A stretch of DNA of 6,975 nucleotides, taken from the NCBI GenBank assembly GCA_959018155.1, contig CAUEKH010000129.1, forward strand, positions 1-6,975. The letters run 5' to 3'. This document shows, piece after piece, positions 1 to 5,762 of the stretch (positions are counted from its first letter, which is position 1; each line of letters starts with the position of its first letter). The notes below the pieces were generated by a model, which was not told the origin of the DNA, did not search any database, and worked only from the letters and a program-made list of their open reading frames with translations. The position numbers and the translations under genes were made by a program. This DNA is from an uncultured Hungatella sp. GTDB lineage: Bacteria; Bacillota; Clostridia; Lachnospirales; Lachnospiraceae.

Positions 1-1
1 G

Positions 2-337
2 GTGAGTTGGGTGAACATGATCCGTTCTTATAATCGTGTGCCGGAGATGGTAAGAGATGAAAAACTGGATCAACTGGCGGAATATATCCATAAGAAACAG
101 CGGATGGATGTCTCTCTCGAAATTGTCGCTTCCCTGGCCAGTGAACAGGGAATCCAATTTTCACACATTGGCTTTATACAGAGTATTTACAGGGAACAGT
201 GCGGATTTGCCAAGGACTGTAAAAAAGATGGAATAAAAGATTTCATTCTGAATGGACTGACAACCCATATCGGTGTTTACCAGTTTGATGATATATTTGA
301 CGGGCCAAACTGCCTTATTGTAATGGCGTCGTATTAA
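2..337 (+). CDS. Unrecognised protein, probably 5'-truncated by the window edge
   Basis: The frame is open from the first bases to a TAA at 335-337. In-frame GTG codons at 2 and 11 and an ATG at 17 could be starts, but the upstream sequence needed to see a ribosome binding site is missing, so this may be only the C-terminal part of a longer protein. The visible ~111 residues are soluble in character: a charged helical first half (around EKLDQLAEYIHKKQRMDV), then a segment with two cysteines spaced CGFAKDC near residues 67-73 and another cysteine near the end in a hydrophobic C-terminal stretch (CLIVMASY). I recognise no family and see no membrane segment. It ends before the 394-448 terminator and is convergent with the TetR gene, so it is a separate transcription unit from the operon downstream. 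Confidence is for being a real coding region, not for function. Confidence 0.6.
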   Translation: MSWVNMIRSYNRVPEMVRDEKLDQLAEYIHKKQRMDVSLEIVASLASEQGIQFSHIGFIQSIYREQCGFAKDCKKDGIKDFILNGLTTHIGVYQFDDIFDGPNCLIVMASY

Positions 338-367
338 AAAATAAACTTAAGGAATGACATTACAGAT

Positions 368-394
368 CAATTGTATATTTCTTATACAAAATTG
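368..394. repeat. Small AT-rich inverted repeat after the first gene
   Basis: TTGTATA (371-377) and TATACAA (383-389) form a perfect 7-bp inverted repeat around a 5-base loop, with CAATT/AATTG-like flanks. It lies between the stop of the first gene and the GC-rich terminator. On the + strand no T-tract follows it, so it is not a typical terminator; it may help 3'-end processing or be incidental. Confidence 0.35.
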
Positions 395-448
395 CGGTAT
401 GCGTCGACTCTAGGGAGAATCCCCGGGGCCGGAGGCATACCGCTTTTT
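394..448 (+). terminator. Rho-independent terminator between convergent genes
   Basis: GCGGTATGC (394-402) and GCATACCGC (435-443) form a perfect 9-bp stem, followed directly by TTTTT (444-448), which fits termination of the + strand gene ending at 337. The 32-base loop (403-434) is unusually long and GC-rich and can pair internally (CTC 408-410 with GAG 432-434, GGG 413-415 with CCC near 421-424). On the minus strand the hairpin lies just past the TetR stop codon, where the tract is a weaker AATTTTG, so it may serve both genes. Confidence 0.75.
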
Positions 449-452
449 ATTC

Positions 453-1070
453 CTATTCCATTTCCTCCCACAGATAATCAAGCCGCCCTTTTTCCACATG
501 AAAACTTGTCTCCAGCATATAGCAGAATACATCCAGCGTTTTGCGGATCTGCTGTTTCTCTTCCCCAATCAGGTGGTTATCCAGCTTTATGATCAGGATA
601 ATCAGGACGATCTCCGAGATTTCCTCCGGGGATTTGCAGTACATGCTGCCCTCTTCGTTGCCCTGACGGATGATATCGGCCAGAATCGGCTTTAAATTTT
701 TAATCATGATGCTGGCGTACTGCTGGTGCAGCAGCGCGCTCTGCTGTAATTCCATGAAGGTGTTAGACTCCTGACGGAGCAGTTCGATGGAGGAATCCCG
801 ACAGGTCCGGAAAATAATCTCCATCTTGGTCAGAGCGTCCAAATCGGAGTGTTCCACCAGTTCCTTGCTCTTTTCTATGGCATCGGAGTAGGACCGCTCA
901 ATCACTGCTTCCAGAATATCTTCCTTCGATTTGAAATAATAGTAGATACTTCCCTTGCCAATTCCGGCTTCTTTGGCAATATCGCTGACGGAAATTGCCT
1001 GCGCATTCGTTTCGGTCATTAATCGCTGCATGGCGTCCAGAATCATATCTTTTTTTCTGTTGTTTTGCAT
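453..1070 (-). CDS. TetR/AcrR-family transcriptional repressor
   Basis: A 205-residue protein, the normal length for TetR-family dimeric repressors. The N-terminal DNA-binding domain is clear: an IL.A...L helix, then a helix-turn-helix around residues 27-46 (SVSDIAKEAGIGKGSIYYYF), followed by KSKEDIL. The C-terminal all-helical ligand/dimer domain is divergent, so the effector cannot be read. I chose the ATG at 1068-1070 (MQNNRKKD) rather than the ATG at 1101-1103: a GGAG lies about 10 bases upstream of it, and the -10 box at 1105-1110 puts the transcript start about on the upstream ATG, which would leave that start leaderless. The gene is divergent from the SCP2-to-ligase operon and shares a regulatory region with two dyads, so it most likely represses itself and that operon, with an acyl or lipid-like ligand as an inferred inducer. 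Confidence 0.93.
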   Translation of the reverse strand: MQNNRKKDMILDAMQRLMTETNAQAISVSDIAKEAGIGKGSIYYYFKSKEDILEAVIERSYSDAIEKSKELVEHSDLDALTKMEIIFRTCRDSSIELLRQESNTFMELQQSALLHQQYASIMIKNLKPILADIIRQGNEEGSMYCKSPEEISEIVLIILIIKLDNHLIGEEKQQIRKTLDVFCYMLETSFHVEKGRLDYLWEEME

Positions 1071-1104
1071 AACCACGGTTCTCCAGTTTCCATATGATTC
1101 CATG

Positions 1105-1133
1105 ATTGTATCACGATATATTTAAAATGTAAA
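1105..1133 (-). promoter_or_regulatory. Sigma-A promoter of the TetR gene
   Basis: Read on the minus strand: -35 TTTACA (1133-1128), a 17-base spacer, and -10 TACAAT (1110-1105). Each box differs from consensus at one position and the spacing is ideal. The predicted transcript start falls around 1098-1103, favouring translation from the ATG at 1070. Confidence 0.8.
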
Positions 1134-1134
1134 C

Positions 1135-1149
1135 TTGACTACCGGTCGA
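1135..1149. promoter_or_regulatory. Putative TetR operator 1
   Basis: TTGAC (1135-1139), a 5-base centre, GTCGA (1145-1149): an imperfect dyad overlapping the operon -35 box and adjacent to the TetR -35 box. It shares 14 of 18 bases with the site at 1180-1197, including GACT and GGTCGAAAA. TetR-family sites of the GAC...GGTC type are well known; assignment to the adjacent repressor is inference. Confidence 0.65.
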
Positions 1150-1163
1150 AAACGTGCTATTTT
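1135..1163 (+). promoter_or_regulatory. Promoter of the five-gene operon
   Basis: -35 TTGACT (1135-1140), 17-base spacer, -10 TATTTT (1158-1163) preceded by TGC at 1155-1157, which is an extended -10 element. The -35 abuts the divergent TetR -35 (1128-1133) with one base between them. Operator 1 covers the -35 and spacer, and operator 2 lies just downstream of the expected transcript start near 1170, an arrangement that fits repression. Confidence 0.7.
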
Positions 1164-1179
1164 ATAAAAAAACAAGAAA

Positions 1180-1194
1180 TCGACTGGTGGTCGA
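1180..1194. promoter_or_regulatory. Putative TetR operator 2
   Basis: TCGAC (1180-1184), centre TGGTG, GTCGA (1190-1194): a perfect 5-bp-arm dyad with the same arm spacing as operator 1. The centre-to-centre distance is 45 bp. It lies in the transcribed leader of the operon, where a bound repressor would block elongation or promoter clearance. Confidence 0.65.
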
Positions 1195-1261
1195 AAAGCG
1201 TTGACGCATGTGGGGAAGGCAGAAAATCGAGACGGCCAGTGGCAATCAGGAGGAAAAGAGT

Positions 1262-1591
1262 ATGACATATGAACAGCTGGTAGAGGAAATCAGAGAAATA
1301 TTCATGAAAGCAGATGTAAGCGGGATTCAGGAACACCTTGCTTACCAGTTCAATATTGAAGGAGAAGCGGCAGGCGCTTTCTATGTTGAGGTATCGGCTG
1401 GAGAACTTCACATTGAACCGTACGAGTATTACGACAGGGACGTTCTGTTTACAACAACGGCAGATACCCTGTTAAAGATAGCAAAAGGGAAAATGGACGC
1501 AGTGCTGGCATTTACCGTAGGAAAGCTGAAAGTAGAAGGCGATTTCGGAAAGGCGCTGCTGCTTCAGCAGTTTTCTAAAAGCGGAAAATAA
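1262..1591 (+). CDS. Small SCP2-type sterol/lipid-binding domain protein
   Basis: A 109-residue protein made of a single SCP2-like domain. The clearest signature is the C-terminal block at about residues 76-104, GKMDAVLAFTVGKLKVEGDF followed by GKALLLQQF, which matches the family pattern GK.d...Af..GKlkv.GD...a. SCP2 domains form a hydrophobic tunnel that binds lipids or fatty acyl groups. There is no signal peptide or membrane segment, so it should be cytosolic. The start at ATG 1262 is set by AGGAGG at 1248-1253 with 8-base spacing; an in-frame ATG at 1208 has no such site. It is the first gene of the operon, 21 bases ahead of the hydrolase gene. In this context it could carry or present the acyl substrate or lipid product of the ligase/condensation proteins; that role is inference. 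Confidence 0.85.
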   Translation: MTYEQLVEEIREIFMKADVSGIQEHLAYQFNIEGEAAGAFYVEVSAGELHIEPYEYYDRDVLFTTTADTLLKIAKGKMDAVLAFTVGKLKVEGDFGKALLLQQFSKSGK

Positions 1592-1612
1592 AGCAGACAG
1601 GAGGAATTGCTG

Positions 1613-2560
1613 ATGAAGGGATGGAAAATGGCGGCGGGCGTGAGTCTGGCCGCAGCGGCGGCAGAATATGGCATCGCCTCGTATTTTTTTAACCGTACGA
1701 TGATCCGGAAGAATGCAGCGACAGAGAGAACCATGGACATGGCGGGGACCGACTGGGATCAGTACATGGGTATGATAAAGCAGATGAAGTCCTTTATGGA
1801 ACAGCAGCCGAGAGAGGATGTGTACATTCGGTCGCAGGATGGCCTGAGGCTTCATGGAACGTATTTTCCGGGAACAGGAGAAGGAAAGCTGGTGTTATGC
1901 TTCCACGGCTATACGAGCAACGGAATCAGCGGCGGAATCGGGCTGTCAAATTACTATCTGCCGAGAGGGTATCAGCTGCTGTTAGTGGATGCCAGAGCGC
2001 ACGGGGACAGCGAGGGCGAATACATCGGATTTGGCTGTCTCGACCGTTTCGATGCCCTGGACTGGATTCAGTATATTCAGAAAAGATTTGGAGAGACGTG
2101 TGAGATCTGGCTACACGGCACTTCCATGGGAGGGGCCACGGCGCTGATGACGGCCGGCCTGCCGCTTCCGGGGGCGGTGAAAGGGATTATCTCGGATTGC
2201 GCGTTCACATCGGCCTGGGGGGTATTTGACCATGTATTGAAATCACAGTACCATTTGCCAGCCGTACCGCTGCTGACGATCTCAGACTGGATGACGCGGC
2301 GGAGAGCCGGTTATGGGCTGGACGAATGTAATGCGGCCCGGGAGGTTAAGAAGGCGAAGGTTCCGATCCTGTTCATTCACGGGGACAGCGACACCTTTGT
2401 CCCGTGCAGCATGTGTTACGAGATTTATCAAAATTGTGCATCTCCGAAGGATATCCTGATTGTCCATGGCGCCGGGCACTGTGAGGCTTTTTATAAGGAG
2501 AGAGAGGCGTACGAGAAGAAACTGACGGAGTTTTTTGAAAGAGAGGAATTCAGAGTATGA
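1613..2560 (+). CDS. Membrane-anchored alpha/beta hydrolase
   Basis: A 315-residue alpha/beta hydrolase-fold protein. Residues ~6-26 form a short Ala-rich hydrophobic stretch followed by basic residues, probably a signal anchor; which side the domain faces is not certain. The fold's landmarks are in order: oxyanion segment CFHGY (96-100), LLLVDARAHGDS (122-133), nucleophile elbow GTSMG with Ser171, acid motif HGDSDTFVP with probable Asp260, and GAGH with His289. The catalytic triad is therefore complete. This resembles the broad serine hydrolase/peptidase family (COG1073 type) rather than a classical type II thioesterase, so esterase, thioesterase or amidase activity are all possible. ATG 1613 has AGGAGG (1599-1604) at 8-base spacing; an in-frame TTG at 1607 is too close to it. 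The gene overlaps the next by ATGA, indicating translational coupling with the condensation protein. Confidence 0.9.
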   Translation: MKGWKMAAGVSLAAAAAEYGIASYFFNRTMIRKNAATERTMDMAGTDWDQYMGMIKQMKSFMEQQPREDVYIRSQDGLRLHGTYFPGTGEGKLVLCFHGYTSNGISGGIGLSNYYLPRGYQLLLVDARAHGDSEGEYIGFGCLDRFDALDWIQYIQKRFGETCEIWLHGTSMGGATALMTAGLPLPGAVKGIISDCAFTSAWGVFDHVLKSQYHLPAVPLLTISDWMTRRRAGYGLDECNAAREVKKAKVPILFIHGDSDTFVPCSMCYEIYQNCASPKDILIVHGAGHCEAFYKEREAYEKKLTEFFEREEFRV

Positions 2561-3957
2561 AGGAAAAAGACGGAAAAGTGCTGTATCCATTGACTGCCGC
2601 GCAGAAATTCCATTTTTACTACCAGCAGTATTGCCCGAAGAAACAGGTGCTGAACATCGGAACGAGCCTGACAATCCAGCAGAGCCTCGACTTTGGGGCG
2701 CTGAAGGAGGCCATTTACCAGGCGTACGAAAGATGCGAGTCCATGCGGATCCGTTTTACGAAGGACGAGGAGGGGAATATTTACCAGTACATAGCAGAGC
2801 GGGAAGAGCGCGACATTGAATTCTTCGATTTCTCCCACTGGCAGGAGTGCCATGCGGTCGACAAAATGAAGGAGTGGACCTCGGTTCCGTTTGAGCGGTT
2901 CGATTCGCCTTTAAACAGGATCGTCATGATCATCACACCGGACGGATTTCAGGGAGTGTATTCCCTTGTGGATCACATGACCATGGACGCCCAGTCGCTG
3001 ATTCTCTTCTTAAAAGACGTCATCGAAATCTACTGCAACATGAAATACGAGGGGATTGATTATCCGAAGCCCATGTCCTCCTACATTGAGCAGCTGGAAA
3101 AAGACTTGGCGTATGAAGCCGGCAGCAAAAGCCAGAAGAGAGATACGGAGTTTTTTGAGAAAATGATTTCCTCCTCAGAGCCGATTTTCAACGGCCTGTT
3201 CGGTCCAGAACAGCTGAAAGAAGAGCGGGAGAGGCGGAAAAATGAGAAACTCCGCGCTGTCACCAACGTCTCAGACAATGTGGATGCCAACATCGTCACA
3301 TTTAAGCTGGAGGCGGAGCCGTCTGAGAGAATGCTGGAATTCTGCGAAAATAACCACATTTCCATGGTGTGCCTTCTGATGATGGGGCTGCGCACGTATC
3401 TGCAGAAAATCAATGGAAATGACGATGTGTCGATTGTGACTACCGTGGCAAGGCGGGCTACTTTATCTGAGAAAAAATGCGGCGGCACGAGAATCCACTG
3501 TTTCCCGTTCCGGACCGTGGTGGAGAAAGAGGACACATTTTTAGAGGGCCTTTTGAAAATGAGGGATGGCCAGAACCAGATTTTCCGCCATGCCAATTAC
3601 GATCCGGCGGCGTATTATCAATACCGGAGTAAGTATTATAAATTGGAACCGGGGCAGACGTATGAGCCGTTCAGCCTGACGTACCAGCCGCTGACATTGA
3701 AGAACAAGGGGCTGGAGCGGCTGCAGGATATCCAGTATAAATCGGCCTGGTACAGCAACGGGGCAGCGGCCCACGCCCTCTATTTGACGGTGATGCACCG
3801 GGCGGAGGACAATGGTCTCAATTTTAATTTTGAGCATCAGACGGGCGTTGTGACTTACGATAACCTGGAGTATTTTTATTATTATCTCTGCCGGATTATT
3901 TTTAAGGGAATTGAGAATCCGGAAATGACGGTAGGGGAAATCATCGAATCAGTATAG
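2557..3957 (+). CDS. Stand-alone condensation-domain (acyltransferase) protein
   Basis: A 466-residue protein with the length and architecture of a single NRPS-type condensation domain (COG4908-like). It opens with YPLTAAQKFHFY (10-21), the C1-like motif, and carries the C3 active-site motif as DHMTMDA at 139-145 instead of HHxxxDG. The second His (His140) and the structural Asp144 are kept, while the first His is Asp and the final Gly is Ala. Later landmarks include VSIVTTVARR (291-300) and a C-terminal LNFNFEHQTG-like segment (421-430). No adenylation or carrier domain is fused. C domains of this fold join a carrier-bound acyl group to an amine or alcohol; with a carrier protein and a ligase next door, this is the likely bond-forming step. 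The start overlaps the hydrolase stop and has AGAGGAA upstream. The acceptor substrate cannot be read from sequence. Confidence 0.88.
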   Translation: MKEKDGKVLYPLTAAQKFHFYYQQYCPKKQVLNIGTSLTIQQSLDFGALKEAIYQAYERCESMRIRFTKDEEGNIYQYIAEREERDIEFFDFSHWQECHAVDKMKEWTSVPFERFDSPLNRIVMIITPDGFQGVYSLVDHMTMDAQSLILFLKDVIEIYCNMKYEGIDYPKPMSSYIEQLEKDLAYEAGSKSQKRDTEFFEKMISSSEPIFNGLFGPEQLKEERERRKNEKLRAVTNVSDNVDANIVTFKLEAEPSERMLEFCENNHISMVCLLMMGLRTYLQKINGNDDVSIVTTVARRATLSEKKCGGTRIHCFPFRTVVEKEDTFLEGLLKMRDGQNQIFRHANYDPAAYYQYRSKYYKLEPGQTYEPFSLTYQPLTLKNKGLERLQDIQYKSAWYSNGAAAHALYLTVMHRAEDNGLNFNFEHQTGVVTYDNLEYFYYYLCRIIFKGIENPEMTVGEIIESV

Positions 3958-3987
3958 AAGGGCGGCAGCCCCAAGGAGGAAAATGAG

Positions 3988-4218
3988 ATGTTTGAAGAGT
4001 TGAGAGATATTATTTGTGAATATGTAGAGGTGGATAAGGAGTCTATCACGGAAGATTCCAGATTCGTGGAGGATCTGGGATTCACTTCTTATGATTTTAT
4101 GAGCATGGTAGGCGAACTGGAGGATACCTTTGATATAGAAGTGGAGGAGCGCGAGGCAGCCGGAATCATGACGGTTCAGGATGCAATCCGTTACATCGAA
4201 AGTCTTCAGGAATCGTGA
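3988..4218 (+). CDS. Acyl/peptidyl carrier protein
   Basis: A 76-residue acidic protein with the normal length and helix pattern of a carrier protein: MFEELRDIICEYVEVD, an acidic loop, EDLGFTSYDF, then ELEDTFDIEVEE and TVQDAIRYI. Ser34 in DLGFTS lies where the 4'-phosphopantetheine is attached; the usual DS(L/M) is TSYD here, so the residues on both sides of Ser differ from fatty-acid-synthase ACPs. This suggests a dedicated carrier. AAGGAGG at 3973-3979 lies 8 bases before the ATG at 3988, the best ribosome binding site in the distal half of the operon, which would fit a need for plenty of carrier. The gap from the condensation gene is 30 bases and to the ligase 9 bases. It most likely holds the acyl group passed from the ligase to the condensation protein. 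A phosphopantetheinyl transferase must be supplied from elsewhere. Confidence 0.93.
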   Translation: MFEELRDIICEYVEVDKESITEDSRFVEDLGFTSYDFMSMVGELEDTFDIEVEEREAAGIMTVQDAIRYIESLQES

Positions 4219-4227
4219 GGTGGGAAA

Positions 4228-5742
4228 ATGTCTGAAACAATCTGTACCATGAAGCAAATCATTGACTATGCCGCAGAAACCTATGGCAGCAGTACGGCGG
4301 TCCGGTATAAAGTCCGGAAAAATATCACAGACAAGTCATTTCTCGATATCAAACGGGACAGTGAGGCGTTCAGCCGCACGTTAGAGTCTGTCCAGATGCA
4401 GGGAAAGCACGTGGCGGTCATCGGGCCAACCACGTATGAGTGGATTATCACGTATTTCGGCACCACCAACAGCGGCGGCGTAATTGTCCCCATTGACGCC
4501 CAGCTTCCGGCGGCCGATGTCTGTGAACTGTTAAACCGGGCGGATATCGCCATTCTGGTCTACGATGAAATGCGAAAAGATGTGGCCGAACTTGCCAGAA
4601 CGCTGTGTCCCGGTATCCACTATTTTATTTCCATGCAGGCGGAGGAAGACAGCAGGGAAACGCTGTCCCTGCACAGCCTGTTAAAAAGATACGCGGGAAG
4701 TTTTTCCTGTACCCTCGACCCGGATAAAATGTGCGCGATTTTATTTACGTCAGGTACGACGGGAAAAAGCAAGGGCGTCATGCTTACCCACCGGAATTTA
4801 ACCGACAACGCGATTTGCCTCGATATGAAGATTCCGGCCGGAACCGTGTCCATGACCCTGCTTCCCATCCATCACGCCTACTGCTTTACGATGGACATTC
4901 TGAAAGGAATTTACATCGGACTCGTGATCTGCATCAACGATTCCATCATGCACGTTTCAAAAAATATGAAACTGTTCAAGCCGGAAATCGTGCTTCTCGT
5001 TCCGATGGTGATTGAATCTATCTATAAGAAGCTGAAAGAATCCACAGGGCTCATGCCGAAGAAGATGGTGGCAAAGGCGGCATTTGGCGGAAATTTAAAG
5101 ACCATATGCAGCGGCGGCGCCTATCTGCCTCCGGAACTGGTGGGGGCATTTGCAGAATACGGAATTACTGTGCTTCAGGGCTACGGCATGACGGAGTGTT
5201 CTCCGGTTATCAGTACGAATCTGGCCTGGGAGTCCAAGGAGGGTTCTGTAGGAAAGCTTCTGCCCAACTGCGAGGCAAAGGTGGTGGACCAGGAAATCTG
5301 GGTCCGCGGTTCCAGTGTCATGCTGGGGTATTATAAGATGGAGAAGGAAACGGCTGAAACTCTGGAGGACGGCTGGCTGAAAACCGGTGATCTCGGTTAC
5401 GTGGATGAGGATCATTTCGTATTCATCACCGGCCGCAGGAAAAACCTTATTATTCTGAAAAATGGCGAAAATGTTTCCCCGGAGGAACTGGAGAATGAAC
5501 TGGCAAAGTCGCCGCTCATCAAAGAAATCATTGTCCGGGAAAGGGAGTCGATCATAGAAGCCGAAATATTCCCGGATTATGAGTACTGCCAGAAAAAGAA
5601 GATAAAGGATATCCCTGCAAAACTCCAGGAGACCATAGACGAGTTTAACCGGGGACTTCCGCCTTACAAGAAGATTCATGGATTGAAAGTGAGAGAGACT
5701 GAGTTTGAGAAGACTCCGTCGAAGAAGATTAAAAGGTATTAA
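4228..5742 (+). CDS. AMP-forming acyl ligase (fatty acyl-CoA/ACP synthetase-like)
   Basis: A complete 504-residue ANL-superfamily adenylating enzyme. Motifs in order: P-loop A3 LFTSGTTGKSKG (172-183), A4 region LPIHHAYCF (212-220), A5 QGYGMTE (317-323), A7 TGDLGY with ribose-binding Asp388, A8 hinge ITGRRKNLI followed by LKNGENVSPEELE (410-422), and A10 PSKKIKR with probable catalytic Lys500. The A4 region resembles long-chain acyl-CoA synthetases (COG1022 type) and lacks the Asp that binds the amino group in amino-acid-activating NRPS domains, so a fatty or other carboxylic acid is the likelier substrate. The adjacent carrier protein suggests the acceptor is ACP rather than CoA, but this is inference. 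Its start follows the ACP stop by 9 bases; AGGTGGG overlaps that stop codon, implying coupled translation. It is the last gene of the operon. Confidence 0.93.
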   Translation: MSETICTMKQIIDYAAETYGSSTAVRYKVRKNITDKSFLDIKRDSEAFSRTLESVQMQGKHVAVIGPTTYEWIITYFGTTNSGGVIVPIDAQLPAADVCELLNRADIAILVYDEMRKDVAELARTLCPGIHYFISMQAEEDSRETLSLHSLLKRYAGSFSCTLDPDKMCAILFTSGTTGKSKGVMLTHRNLTDNAICLDMKIPAGTVSMTLLPIHHAYCFTMDILKGIYIGLVICINDSIMHVSKNMKLFKPEIVLLVPMVIESIYKKLKESTGLMPKKMVAKAAFGGNLKTICSGGAYLPPELVGAFAEYGITVLQGYGMTECSPVISTNLAWESKEGSVGKLLPNCEAKVVDQEIWVRGSSVMLGYYKMEKETAETLEDGWLKTGDLGYVDEDHFVFITGRRKNLIILKNGENVSPEELENELAKSPLIKEIIVRERESIIEAEIFPDYEYCQKKKIKDIPAKLQETIDEFNRGLPPYKKIHGLKVRETEFEKTPSKKIKRY

Positions 5743-5760
5743 AAGGTGTTGAAAGGTATT
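5731..5760. repeat. Three 10-bp tandem repeats across the ligase stop codon
   Basis: Three consecutive 10-base units, AAAAGGTATT, AAAAGGTGTT and GAAAGGTATT, each differing from the first by at most one base. The ligase TAA (5740-5742) spans the junction of units 1 and 2, so copies 2 and 3 are almost entirely noncoding. It looks like local slippage or duplication of the gene's 3' end, just before the terminator. Confidence 0.8.
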
Positions 5761-5762
5761 AT

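Noticed and set aside
403..434. Vector contamination
   Set aside because: The polylinker-like blocks sit inside a perfect stem followed by a T-tract between two natural genes, and the middle differs from the vector sequence; kept only as a curiosity to check.
1208..1591. Longer start for the SCP2 protein at 1208
   Set aside because: No ribosome binding site, and the extra residues are not like an SCP2 domain; ATG 1262 has AGGAGG at ideal spacing.
1472..1855. 127-codon minus-strand frame across the SCP2/hydrolase junction
   Set aside because: It spans two genes with good starts and ribosome sites on the other strand, and looks like a shadow.
1607..2560. TTG start at 1607 for the hydrolase
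   Set aside because: Only two bases from the AGGAGG; ATG 1613 has correct spacing.
3081..3596. 171-codon open frame on the minus strand inside the condensation gene
   Set aside because: Opposite a well-supported gene, with no family features in its translation.
5095..5679. 194-codon open frame on the minus strand inside the ligase gene
   Set aside because: It lies wholly opposite a gene with a full set of ANL motifs, and its translation has no recognisable domain; it is an antisense shadow.
2557..5742. Conventional NRPS cluster making a peptide
   Set aside because: There is one carrier protein, no fused modules, no thioesterase domain, and the ligase lacks the amino-group-binding Asp; an acyl lipid product fits better.
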